Of a stretch of 64,000 bases of DNA, positions 10,670 to 24,200 are shown one piece after another. Positions within the stretch are counted from its first letter, which is position 1. The number at the start of each line of letters is the position of its first letter. The stretch comes from Xiphias gladius. Its lineage: Eukaryota > Chordata > Actinopteri > Istiophoriformes > Xiphiidae. Below the pieces are notes generated by a model. The model ran no database searches and was not told where the DNA came from. It saw nothing but the letters and a program-made list of their open reading frames with translations. The stretch lies in assembly GCF_016859285.1 (NCBI RefSeq), contig NC_053413.1:19701501-19765500 (forward strand), written 5' to 3'. The position numbers were made by a program, and so were the translations under genes.

Positions 10670-13600
10670 GTAATGGATGAAAAATGAATTTGTCTTTTAT
10701 GTCTGGTTGGACTTTATAGCCTGCTCCTTAAAAAAAACAAACATATATTTTAATAACTTTTTTAATAGTTAATATGCCCATAAACTATTTGAAATTTTTA
10801 TTTTAAATGAAATAACAATGAAAAGAAAAATGTCTACAGAATCGCAGCTGGCCCTTGCTGGGTAGCTCACAAGCTCAAATTTGGCTGTTTATATTTTTAT
10901 TCCAATCGACAAAACGTCAGCTTTTTCTCCAGAAATCCACAAGAAACATTAACAATTGGACAACACGATGTCCGAAGTACAAAGTGTGAAAGTTGATAGT
11001 GGATCCAGTATGTACTGCACAGGGTAACAAGACGAGGCTCTGTGAGGCTGTATTGGGAACAGCTGGTGTGCTTTGAGCTAAATGCTAAGAGTATGCTAAT
11101 ATGCTGACTTTTATCAGGTAATGTTACTGTGTTAGCATGCTAACAAGCACTAAACAGAAAAGTGCAGCTGAGGCTGAGGGACATGTCATTAGGTTTGCAG
11201 GTATTTTGATAAAAACTAGAGTATTGGACAAATTAAAATTGTGACCCTGTGGTGGCACTAGAAGAAAAGTCCGGCTCACCAAAGCTATTGTGATTCGTCC
11301 TGAAAGGGGCATGAATGTCTGTACCAGATTTCATGGCAATCCATCCAATAGGTGTTGAAATATTTCAGTCAAGACCAAAGTGTTGGACCAGCAGACTGAA
11401 GAGCCACGCTTTTACTTCGTTAGGCCTAAACTGATCTTTTAAACTTGTTCTACGGAAAAAACTTCCACGGAACCAAAAATGGGCTTTTGCACAATGGCTC
11501 ACAAGCTACAGGTGAGCTAATGGATGATCCTCTGTGATTTCACAAGGAACATTTAACTCACACACTATACAAAGTACAAATAAGATTAACACTTGAACTT
11601 GATACTACTCCGTGAAACACAATACAAATTGAAGAGAGGAAGAAAAAACAAGTAGAACGAAGAAAAACAAGATTAGTGAGCTGGACCTTTGCTCTTTTGG
11701 AAAGCACAACTCCGTAACTGCAATTTGTTTGAAATAAAGCCCTTGCTTGTTTTAACTGTAATTAACTAGAGTAAATCTTCCCAATCCACTTGATGTTACA
11801 CATCTGCACAAGCCACAGTAAAAAACAATTACACTTCGGCACAGTAAGCCAGATGGACTGCACATGGTGGCACCACTGGGAAGAAGTGAGGATGAAGTGA
11901 TTTTAGATCTCTAACCCTGTTTCACCTGAACTATGGAGTCACTGATCGTGCATTTGATCTCTCACAGCAGCGCAGCACAAAAATACCGTGTAGGCCGTGT
12001 ACATACTTTATGCAGCCTTAATGGGCCCCTTCCTCTTTGAATAGATCCATTGTCACGAATGAGTAAATGACTGAATCAGAAAGTACACACATGCAGCTGT
12101 AGTGGTTATGAGGTGTTAACAGTGCTTTTAAGAAAGTCTGCACAATCTGAAATCTCCACATTTCAGCCTCTTTTCTCAACGTACTGCAATAACTCTGTGA
12201 AGCTTCACAAGGGAGTGTTAGAATATTATAGTATATTACGTTTGTCTCTGTTTTTCTATGCTCAGAACGAAAGAAAAAGGTGGAAAACCATCGAGCTCTG
12301 GCCCCGACACTGAGAAAGGCTTACTGTATTACTGTATATCATAATAAAAGATAGATTTGCAGAAGAAACCCTTGCTAGTCCAGTCTGTTGCAAGATAGAA
12401 GTGGCATAATAAAACTTGAGAAGATAAAAAAAGCACCATCCTAATATACACAAAAAGGAGTTTTGAAGGAGTTCTGGTGCTATTGTGTTACACTATACAA
12501 CAAATGGCTTGTCCCAGTACACACAATCGCGGTATCTGTGCGTAGTTAAGTGCTTACCTCTCTGATGCATTTCCAGTAATTGCCACAGTGCCTGTCAAGA
12601 CCACACGTGTGGTGGTTTATCGGAGCTCACTGGGACGCACGATTCATAAGGAATATCCAGTGACTCACACAAATACAAATAATGTGCATGACACAACCGA
12701 GCTCAGATGATTTGTTTGCGCAAATTAGTGGAACCAAACACGGAGTTTAACAGTAGCAATCAGATGACAATTAAAAAGAAAAAAAAAAGAAAAAAAAAAC
12801 ATTCAGAAGCAGAGAGGAAGAATACAGTTAATAAAGACGTTAAATGGCGTTATCTTTAAGCATGTAGGTCACAAAAGACGTGATAACTGTCATTTTTGTC
12901 TGACAAAATTTTTTACAGATGGATTATATTTCACAAAACCTTTGATAAAGAGATAAAACGATATTTAATATTTAGCTTGAAAGTGTTAGACACGCCATAT
13001 TATTCTTATTGGTCCCATCAAGTCAAACAGATTGTTAATAACTGGTAACGAGGTTCTGTTGTAACTGCTGTTTGGATATGAATAGTCACATTGAATCCAG
13101 TGCGTCATAATCTTCAGCTTCTTCCTGTCTGTTACTACATGTCGGCTCTTGAAAGCACACTAAAGTACTCAAGACTACAAGTGTGGGTATTAGGAAAAGA
13201 CCATGACTTCTAATTAGAGGCCCTGTGCATGTTGGGTCCCGGGTACTATGATTTCCTGAAAATGAAAAGAAGAAGATTTTTTTTGCACTGGTGGTGGTGT
13301 TTTCAAAACATGCGCCAAATCCACATCCAGTGTGACTTGCCTCCCTTTTATGTGGGAAATTCACAGCTTTGTCATCTCCTGAATTCCTCAGAACAACTGA
13401 AACACACATTCACCTCATAGTTTTTCCTCTGGGCAGACAGCCAAGCTACACCAAAGATGGAAAAACAAGCTCATTGTTACAAATCCTATTTTGTCATTAC
13501 AGATGTAACCTTTAACACTGCTTTAACCTGGAAAGAAAACTTTCTTGGTATCAATTTGTGTAGCTGCACAGAGAGGGAGGGCTGCACACATTCAAACATT

Positions 13601-14045
13601 TAACGGTACACTTGAAAGCCCAGTATTAGCACACACTGGACCTATTTAAGTAAAACAGGCTAGCGTTTTCCTTTACAAACCAGTTACATACATTTTTCCT
13701 TTTCTTCCTTTGTGACGCTTTATCAAGTCGTGCTGCAGATCATGTTCTGACACGTGCCGTTTCATGTGGAAACAATTTGACAGAGCCTTACCATCTGTTA
13801 ACAGAACAAAACACTTTATTCCACCACAAAAAAAGGGAGGGGGGGGGGGTTCAAACTGAGGATCAGACTGCTAGATCCAGAGTGATAAAAACAGCCTTCT
13901 GTAAGGTTCAAGACAAACCTGACAAATCATAAACAAACAAGTCTTAACAGAAACTGAGTACGTGCTCATTGCCCATTTTTAAAATCAAACTATGATTATT
14001 ATTATGATTACTTGGCGGAAAAGAAAAGTTCAGAAGTCGAGATTA
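10670..14045. other. Gap between convergent ackr4 and e2f5
   Basis: No coding exon is recognisable. The stretch carries a TTAGCATGCTAAC-family repeat at 11060-11400, A-rich runs (near 12773-12800), and a G run at 13838-13850. The longest open frame (13086-13409, minus strand, 107 codons) resembles no family, crosses low-complexity DNA and has no splice context, so I do not call it. The right edge may be e2f5 3' UTR. Confidence 0.6.
11060..11410 (+). repeat. TTAGCATGCTAAC-family repeat
   Basis: Contains TGTTAGCATGCTAACAAGC, a GTATTGGACAAATTAAAA block, a GTGGCACTAGAAGAAAAG block, then TTTCATGGCAATCCATCCAA and TGTTGAAATATTTCAGTC. The same ordered blocks appear reversed at 15330-15790 and forward at 43790-44295, so this is a dispersed family of about 0.35-0.5 kb, common in fish. 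It is non-coding. Confidence 0.65.
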
Positions 14046-14051
14046 AATCCA

Positions 14052-14057
14052 TTTATT
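14052..14057 (-). terminator. Candidate e2f5 poly(A) signal
   Basis: AATAAA on the minus strand, about 1.06 kb past the e2f5 stop codon. Other A/T-rich hexamers exist nearby, so the true 3' end is uncertain. Confidence 0.3.
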
Positions 14058-15117
14058 GAAAAAAAAACTTTTTTCAAAAAAAAAACCAAAGAATCGACAA
14101 AATGTAACAAAAACATGGCTTCTTATAATCGAAGAAAACTATAAATATACAAAAATGGTGCACAAGGCTCTTAATATTTATTATTTCAGATGAGATAAAT
14201 GGCTACTTTACTTTCTAAATTACGATTAAAGCTTACAACCTGTTTCAGTTTCAACAAACTAGAACCAAGAATTGTTTTTTTTCTTACATTAAGTAAAAAA
14301 TATTACTTATTCAGATACGTAACTGTAATTCTAAGAATCCATTTAAAACAAAAAGTCACAGGCCTAAAATGGCAGTGTCGCAATAGAAAAGAAAACTTTC
14401 TGGCATTTTTCCACTTGAGAACAAGGTTACAATACGTAACCATAACAGCCACTCATTAAATACAATATGTCATTTTATGAGATATAACTATGAAATTTGT
14501 TAGTGTTTTACACAATATGGTTTCCATGCAAACAAAGTGACTCACTTACCCTGAACTAGATCATCGTCATCAAAAAAACCCAATACTGAATGAGTTACTG
14601 TAAATATCACTAAGTAAAACACTGTCACAGTCCCAAATGTTGATAAAGGAAATAAATGTTGATACAGAAAATAAAGCAGTTGTCTTCAAGTCTCAGGTTT
14701 TCCACTGGATGTGGAAAAATAAAAATTTACATACAAACTTGCAGTAGGAGGCCAAAGGATTTATCCTGACTTTCTTCCAGTAAAGCACCTCATTTCTGTG
14801 GAATGTTGTAGATAACCACCCAGTAAACCATTAAGACCCAATGGAGACATAATGACTCCTCGCTATGTAAATATCTTGTGATAAATTCATTCAGGCACTT
14901 TGTTTTGTGTTGGCTGGGGGCAAATGGCCAGTATAGTAAATTGTATAGTCTGGTGCATGGCGGTGAAGTCTTAGGTTTGTAAAAAGTTTCTTAAGTTATA
15001 TGAAAGGAATGTTAAAAGTATCGGCTGTGCAATTATGACAAAAAAAATGGGAAAAAGTAAGTTTGAAGTGTCTTTAGGGAGATTGTATAAGCGCACAGAA
15101 GAGCCCACTGTCAGCCA

Positions 15118-18100
15118 TCAGTAATTGAGGATCTGCACGTCAAACAGGTCACACACTCCCTCGTTGTCGTCCAGGTTGAAGCTGTAATCTATACCTGTGT
15201 GGGGAGAGAGGAGCAACGACGACACTACTGTAAAACATAAATAAGACAAAGACAGACAGACCCAGGTACAGATTTTTAGCCAAGCTAGCAGCATAACCCT
15301 GGGGATGGCAACACTGCTCAGTCAGCCAGTTTTGTCTGTACTGAAACATCTCCATAACTGTTGGGTGGATTGCTGTGACATTTGGTTCGGATAGCCATGG
15401 TCAGAGAGGCAGTATACTCATGACTTTGCTGATCCCCTGACCTTCCCTGTAGCGCCACCAACAGGTTAAAGTTTTCACACATACTATGAAATATCTCAAC
15501 AGCTTTTGAATGGATTACCATAACATTTTATAGTAACTTTGGTGATCCCCTGACTACTTCTTTAGCACCATCATCTGGTCAAAATTTTAATTTGTCTGTT
15601 TGTATTTATTCAATTTATGAATAAATACAAACAGCCTCAGCTGTACTTAGCATGCTAACATTTTTTAGTCGAGCCAAATGCAAACATGCTAACCTAAGAT
15701 GCTGAACATGACAACCATAATGCCTGCTGAATATTAGTAATGTCATTGTGAGGGTGTTAGCATACAGGCAACACTATGCTTCAGTACAGCAACACAGAGC
15801 TGCTACTATGCTGTAGACTCTCAGTCTTGTTGGTTATCTGTTTAAAGAGGAAGTTAGCATCCCCTTAAAGTCTTGATTTTGCTGTCTAGTGGTTTTACTT
15901 GGCTGCAGTGGTGTACAGGCGGACTCCAGGACTTGAAGAGATCACTGCTGGGTTTGGTTACAGATGTAACAGAGCACATTTCCAACAACACCCAACAGTG
16001 ATGCTGGGTGTAACAGAGGTGAAACAGGCTTGTTAGCCAGGTGTCTACGCTGTAATAGTGAATAAATAAAGATAGTTTTTCATTTTATGAAGTTAGTTAT
16101 TCCTGGTCTTGAGATTCTTACCATCAGTAGACATTAGCTCATCAATCAGGTCAACAGCTCCTACAAGAGAAATAAAAACGTGTCTGTTTCACGGTAACTA
16201 GTCTAATAAAACATAGGTGTATTACTCAGCCTAGTCCTGAAGCTAGAAATTAAAACGCTGAATAAAAGCAAGCTTAGATCTTAAAGCCTTTACAGAACAT
16301 AACTGAAACAAATGTGAAGCAAACATTAAGTTCCCCCCTTGGCCTCAGTGCTGGATTCAATTACAGAATACACTTTGTTCACACCTCCATCTCCCCCATC
16401 TCCTTACCTTCTCTGTCGTCCTTCATGTGGTCTCCAGTAGCGTTGAGCTTCAACAGGCTGCTCATGTCCAGCACAGACTGGAACACTGGGCCCACCAGGT
16501 CCATCTGCTGTTGCTCCAACACTGCCACTGGCTGACACTCTGCAGGGAACATGGCGTCCCTTTTAACAAATGAAATCTGCAACCCTACAGGGTTCAGTTG
16601 CCTGGACCTAAGACTATCAGAAGAAGACAGGTCACTATCCCAGAAACAGTGAAGCACTGGAGTCTGTTAAAAGAGTAGTTTCGATATTTTAGGATGAGAA
16701 GATTGATACTCTCTCATATCTGTCTGGTTGGTTAGCTTAACCATAAAGACTCCAGGAAGACACTGCACCCGTCCAAGAAACATAACCCTATAAATCCAAA
16801 CTGTTAAATCACACAGTATGTTTGGTTTGATGATGTTTCAAACATTGTGTTATTTCACAGTAAAGATCCTAGAGTTTCACTTTGACAACAAAGACTCATC
16901 CCAGGAGGAAGTGGTTAGTCTTTCACACATACTGAAAGTTTCCTACACAAAAAATTTCTATTTTTAGCTTTTTCGGATGAGATAATGTGGGGACTCGGCG
17001 ATGAGGTGTCATGTTTTACATCTATACAGTATTTGTCTTCCACATGATCTGTAACAGTGCTGCAAATCTGCCTGTTAATTTAATTTTTTATGCAAGTAGA
17101 TAACAGTTCCCTTGTCTTTCATCCGTTCAATTTCTATCCCCAATGCGTTGCTTACAATCAAAACCTACTCACCACCTACTGTGGTGCAGTGATCACACCA
17201 GAGACTGCAATGCATCACCCTCTGCATCTCTATGTAAAACTGTTACAGTCAAGAACAGTGTGGCCTTTTGAAATGTGTCAGCCCAGGATGTTTTTGCTTT
17301 CTTCCAACTAGAGCTGTTGTGGAAGGTTTCAAAAAAATGTTACTTTAAATTATACTGCAGAGTACTGTACACAGAAGCAAGTGGACAGAACATTTACAAG
17401 TTAAGGTTGATGTAGGAAAAACCTTATGAGAGAGGGGGTTGTAAGCCTCCCTCATTCAATTTTATTACAGAGTGATACCATCTGTATCTGTACAGATACG
17501 GAGTATATGGATTTCAGGAAAATTAAGAATTTAGATATTTAAAATATTGTATTTACAAAGTTCAAACCTTATTTTCTGTCACAGCATTTGTCACTATGTC
17601 TGCTTTTATATCCACACGGTATGTTATCTTACGGTTATCCTTGTTAAGCAAATGAAAATTAAATGTTTTAGCCCATTTCTTTCAAACTGCATATACTTTA
17701 TACTACCATTTTTTCAAAACACAGGTTTTGAGATTGATTTCTTATGGTCTGGGCCATTGGTTTGGGGTCATTTAACTGGACTATGAAAATCAGCTCCTGA
17801 GATTTTAAATATGCTTAAGACAGGTTAGCCATTGTAACTGACACAGTGCTTTTTTGCACCTTTGTGTCTGCTTTAAGTTATGTTATAGTCTCATAGTATT
17901 ATGGATGGGAAGCAATGACTTTATGGAAACGTTACTTGTTCATCCATATCAGGGTGCTCTGACATCTGACATTGAGTCATCAACTGGTCAAGTAATAATG
18001 AACAAAATTCACATGATTCATTTCGTAATGCCAGTAATTTTTTCCCACTGTCCTCAGGGTTTGATTTACTGACAACGCACCACAAAAATGCATGGGACTG

Positions 18101-18197
18101 TTCCTGAATACAGACAAAACACACAGAGTTTTAAAAACCAACTGTCTGTAATTGCATTATACTGCACATAGATAGATATAGATAGATATATAGATAT

Positions 18198-18263
<66 letters not shown>

Positions 18264-21200
18264 TTCAGTTCTTACAGACACTTTAGGCTTGTGATATTAT
18301 CAGTCTCATTGATGCAACTGTGAGCTGTTTCCTAACACTTCTAGCAGCTCTTGGTTATGCGCACCCACCCTGGTGTTTCCACTTAATCTTGCTGATAACC
18401 CTTCCAGTTTGGGTCCAGGAGGCAGACACCGTCTCCACGTTTCAGAGTAGGCTTAAAACCTTCCTTTTTGATAAAGTTTACAGTTAGGGCTTGAACCATC
18501 CCCTAGTTATGCTGCTATAGGCCTAGACTGCCGGGGGACTTCCCATGATGCACTGAGATCCTCTCTCCTCCTCTCCCTCTACATCCTTACGCATTCATAT
18601 CCCATCAATGCTTTTTACTAACTTGGCTTTTTCTCTCCTGTAGTTTTGTGCTTTCTCATCTCTCTCCTCTTGTCGCCCTCTGCAGGTATTTCTGCCTCTG
18701 AAGCTGCAGAGTCTGGATCTGTGACTGCAAACCACCTACTGCCCCCATAATCCTGCTCAACACCCACTACTACAATCATTATCATTATTATTATTGTATG
18801 GAGTCTGATTATTATTATTATTTGTAGTCTTATTCTTAGCCCTATTATTATAATTACTAGTTGTAATATTAGTCTCAATATTATTATACATCTTTATGTG
18901 GAAGCTGTATTTCTCTCTCTCTCTCTGTAACTATAACTATAAAGTAACTATAAAGACTAAGGTCTAGACGTGCTCTATATGAAAAGTGCTCTGAGATAAC
19001 TTCTGTTATGATTTGCCGCTATATAAATTGAATTGAATTGAATTGATTTGATTTGAAGTCCAGTGACGCTATGGTAGGAATTGCAAGAGGTCACTTACTA
19101 CAATGTACCAACAAGAATGATAAAGGTATAACTTTGTCTCACCTTAAAAGTACCCTGCGAAGTTTTCGATCTCTACTACCTCTATGGAGCCATTTTTTCT
19201 AATGGGTCCCCATGCAATTTACATTCCTACCAGAGGTTTCACACTATACCAGTTATCTAAAAGTGGTGGTAATGTGTCAAGAGAAACAGCAATTCTCCAG
19301 CAAAGGCAGGGAAGGAGAATACTGGGAGCTAGTAAACATGAATGTACACAGTGCAGGGAAAAAAAAAAAAACCTGTGGCAGTGTACCACAAGTGTGTAGG
19401 TTGTTTAAAGTAAAAATGAAAGTGGCATCACTGTGGAAGTCCAACACCAATTGTGATATGACTCAAAACTAAGGTGACACTGACTAAAGGATTCACAGCT
19501 ACAGTTGGGGGGGGGGTCATTAACATCTTATGATTCATGGGGTCGAGGATGTTATCTCTGCTAAATGATGATGGAAGATTTGTGAAAGGAAAAGGCAACT
19601 GCCCCAGGGTGATAGTACTTTGGAGTTATTATAAAGTTAGCTTCTCTGTATAGGCCACTGTTTATTCAATGTTAGACATACTTTTCAGACAGAAAAGGTG
19701 AACTCCAAAATTTTATTAAGTTTTAGAAGCTACTGAAGCTGTGAGTGGCTTTAAAAAAAATGTTTTTGTTATTATGTTTAAAGCTTCAATAGTATAAAAA
19801 TGTTTCTGTACAAAACAGTAACATCTGAGTGTTAAGTCAAGCTTTTTTCTTATAAAATTTGTTCACCACAGCCTAAGCAGAGTATTTATAAGTCAATAGA
19901 AATGATATGTGCTGGTTTGCTAGAGGAACTTGCTCAGATATCCAAGTCCCTGTCCTTACCCATCTGCACATCAGGAGGGGTGGACGATGGCGTCAGCACT
20001 TCATCCTGTTCTGGCAGCACCATCTGGTGGTCTAAGCAGTGGGAGTCCTGGCTGCAGTAGGAGGTGGTGGTGTTCGAGGTGGAGCACACGGACATCAAGA
20101 GTGGGCACCTCTGCAGGCTGGCAGGGGTGCTGGGTGGAGTCGGCATCGGACAGATGTCATCTGTGGGCGGCACAGGGAAGACCACAGGTATTGTGGAGTC
20201 TAAGTCTCTGTTGATGAGCATGACTTGGATGGGAGCCGAGTGGCTGCGTAGGTTCACCTGGTACCTCTTCTGACCACTCTGGCCCTGTGGAGCAGCAACA
20301 TGTTGATAAGCTTATGATCATGAAAGCAACTATAATAGGTATTTTTTTTTTACATAATGGATCACATCACTATGTGTATGTGAAAGAGGTCACTTGTAGT
20401 GACGAACCCACAGAGAATTATCACACGATTCTGCAGCTTCCCTCAGCTCTGCGGAGCATTTTAGTGCCTTTTAGCTCAGTGTTTAGGTTTTCCAGCCCGC
20501 AACTTGACTGTTTTGGTTCACTCTCACCGCTCTTATAGCATCATTTTCTGCCACAGCGGTCACCTGTTTTCAGCAAAAAAGCCACTGTACACTACCTACT
20601 CAGCACCAAATGACAGGCAAAGTTAGTTACTGGCTGGTGAACAGACTCGAGCATTTAGAAAGCAAAGATATTTCCCACAGGAGTTAGAGGAAACCAAAAA
20701 ACGAGCTAAAAGGGAAGCGAATATTGGACTTGCATTCATTAGGTAGCTAGAAACAAAACTCCTAATTAATACTAATGTTACTCCATATCTTCTGGATCTA
20801 GATGTGTGAATGGGCAACTTCTTGCTAATTTCGCCTTGACAACTGAAATGGTGATAATTTGTAAGAGCTTGTTTTCTGCTGCCCACAAAGGGCCAAAAAA
20901 GATCAGCTATTGCAGTGTTAATTTCTTTACAGCAAACAACAGTAGTCATTTATACTAGTATTAATGTTTAATGTTTACTGTGTGAACGTAAGCTAAAGTA
21001 CAGCACTTGTGGAGCATCTCACTCAAGGGATCCTAAGCAGGTATCACATTGAGATGAACTTGGCATTTGTAAAGTTTGAAAATAGTCTCCCTAATCATTA
21101 CACTGTACTGTTACACAAGGTTTTGTGTCAGTTAATGACGCAATGTGGTCAGTGTACAGCAAAGACGTGCCAGCGTGTGCAGAATAACCAGCCAAACATG

Positions 21201-24200
21201 TTGAGGACCCTGCACATCATTAGCTAGTTTGTTTTTTATTTCCAGTTTGATGTCACACACTAAAAGAAACTAATCATCGCACTAGCCTGCTTTTAGAAGA
21301 GGAAAAAATATGGTGAATTATCGTTTTGCTGTCGACTACTAACATTAACTTAGTGCAGAACAAAATTCCATGTGTCCAAATCAATGAAAAAAAGCTTTTA
21401 AGAAGCAAGCAACCAAACCATTTCAGGTAGTGGCACCTCCAGCTGCGTCCCAGCAGGAGCCACAACAGCAAGAAGAGTGTCCCCGCTGAAGGCACTGCAG
21501 ATGTCTTCATGTGTCACAAATTTATAAGTGGAGAAGTGTTAAGGAAACAGGAACAGGATTACCTATGGGAGGAAAATGGAGACAATAAACTGGAAAAACA
21601 AGACTGCGAGCATTGTGCATGTCAGGATTAGCCTGGCTGTGATTTCATAAGACACTGACAATAGCAGCTATATCTATAATCCTCCCTTTATGGCATTTTC
21701 TCTGTTCAATAAGCAAGCACTGTTAAAAGGATTAAGAAGGGATTTTTTTCCCACTGAAATGAATAAATGGAGCCCAAAGAGGATTTGAATTACTAACTGT
21801 AAAGAGAGACAAACAGAATCAAGAGTACAAAGTACACCAAGTGACATTTCACTCGAATGACATCAAACATTAAGCCTCAGTAGTAGATGTTTTAAACCCT
21901 TAATGTTATCAGTAAAACAGTAAGTTGCTTTTAAGGTTATGTTTCAAAGTAGGAATTGGGGTGTTTTAACTTGCCTTAATGAGAAATGAAATTTAGCACA
22001 AATGTTAGCACACACATCCTTTTCTGTTCTATTGAGTACAAAAACTGAGTGAAGAAAACTCTGACACAATTTGAATTAAATAAAAGCAAACAAGGATATG
22101 TGCTGGTGATGGGATCGTGGTTAAGGTGCTTGATGTTCTCCTCCAGCCAGGCCTTCTGGTTGTCTAGCTCTTTCTCTTGGGCCTCTAGCTCAGAGATCTG
22201 TGCCTTCAAAACTTTTACCTGCTCCAGCACCTCTTGAGTTTGGCTGCCTGTGTTCTCACCCCTGGACACAAGGAAGATAAAAGATGAGACATAAACAGCA
22301 GTTGAATACTGGTATTTTTTCGTCATTTGTAGTCAATATTTGTTCTCTACCAGCAATTTTGGCAGGCTTAGAGGCACCTTAAGCAGTTCTTTTCCAATGC
22401 AAAGAATCAAAGTGGCTTTTAACATGGCAAAATGTTTGAAATCATTAGCTGCTGTGGCAAGAAGATGCTACTTTTCATGTACAATAGTATGTTAAGTACT
22501 CTAAAATTTTCACATCAAGAACATTCAGAAGTTACAAGATATTAAGGATGATGAAAAAAAAAATTAATTTGATTTTAACATACGAAAATGGCAAAAACTC
22601 ATGTTTTCAAACCTCCACTGGATAATATTCTTGTTTTTCTTCTCAATCAGCCCCACACCTTCCAGTACATTAGTGATGTCATATATCCTCCTCTTCTGCT
22701 TCACTGCCAAACTGTCTGCAGCCTGTTAATTCAGAGAGACATTTCCATAGAGGGTCTTACTCGGTGGTAGATTAATGTGAATCCTCCTTGACAAGGAACA
22801 TCACAGACATTTTAACAGGCATTAGCTGAAAAGATTAAATTTATGCAGACAACACTTCACAAAATTAAAAAAACAGAGACTTGAGCAACGTCAACAAATG
22901 AACACTGTGGGAAATTAAACTGCAGAAAAAAAAAAAAAAAAGCAAATCAAACCCCTTGGCAGAATCGACAGTTATACAATAGCAGAGGAAGGAGGAGGAG
23001 GGAAACGGTCTGAGGAGCCTGCTGTGTAAACATTATCCAACCTTGGCGCGCAAGAAGAGAGGGAAACTACTTATCACTGTGAAGAAAAGAAAGTAGATTT
23101 GTAGAAGACACCTAAGGTAGGTCTGGCAAAGATACATCCACCTGTCAAAATACAAAGGCTGCTAGGTACAGGGTTCAACACATATTTGAGGGAAAGAGAG
23201 TAAAAAATGTCACCATTTACTCTCAATCTCTAGATGTTAAAAGTAGGCAATAGCAAAAAGCCACAAGAAAACAGAATAATTTGAGAGATGGCAGATAGAA
23301 ACTTTCAAAGAAACATGCTTGTTGCCACATCTCACTGGCATTAGGACTGCAACTAACGACTATTTCATTATCAGTGAATCTGACGATTATCCTCTCACTT
23401 AACTGTGAAAACTGTGAAAAATGCCTATCCCAGTTTCTTATAGTCCAAGGTGACATCTTCAAATGTCTTGTTTTGTCCTACCAGCAGTCCAAAACCCAAA
23501 GATATTCAGTTTACTATGATATAAAATAGAGAAAAGAAAAAAACTATTTCCAGAAGCTGGAACCAGAAATTTTTGTTATTTTTCCTTTTGAAAAAAAAAA
23601 AAAAAAAAAAAAAAAAAGGACTCAAAACAATTAATCACTTGTTGTTTTAACTGACTAATTGTTGCAGCTCAAACTGGCTTGCTGATTTAAGAGGGGATTG
23701 TGCTACACTGGACCCCCAGAGGGTCACAACATAAATCTGATGGGTCGTAAAACATTATCAGGATAGGAAAGCAGAAGAAAAAAAAAAAAGTCTGCTCCAC
23801 AAAATTAAATGTCATCTTTTTCAGATATTCCTCCTTTTTTTTTTTTTTTTTTTTAGGGCCCTAAAATAAAAAATAACAACGCATCACTCCTTGGTTGCGG
23901 TGGTCATAACCGATAGACATAAGCAACTCCTAACTATGTCCGCTCGCGGACATTGTTTTGTTTTAAGGTGTTACAGCCAGACTAGTGTCAAAATGTCAAC
24001 AGAGATGGTTTAACGTGTTGCTTCCCCAGATGCCCCCAGCAGACCTCCACGTCTTCAAAAGAGGTTAAAAGGGAGTCTGTGATAAAATTAGTAATTAAAT
24101 TTCACTCCTTTTTAATTAAGCTAATTCTACTATATGTAGTCCTGTACTCAGTATAATTAACTCAAAACGGTCTTTAATGGGATTCACAAATTTAGGTTTG

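Noticed and set aside
13086-13409. 107-codon open frame on the minus strand between ackr4 and e2f5
   Set aside because: No family resemblance, low-complexity passages and no splice or promoter context.
18169-18263. CRISPR-like short repeats
   Set aside because: It is a 4-bp GATA microsatellite without spacers, in a vertebrate genome.
21528-21600. Ordinary GT-AG acceptor for e2f5 exon 4
   Set aside because: The nearest AG upstream of the branch site leaves an in-frame TAA; none lies between the branch site and the motif, while AT-AC fits exactly.
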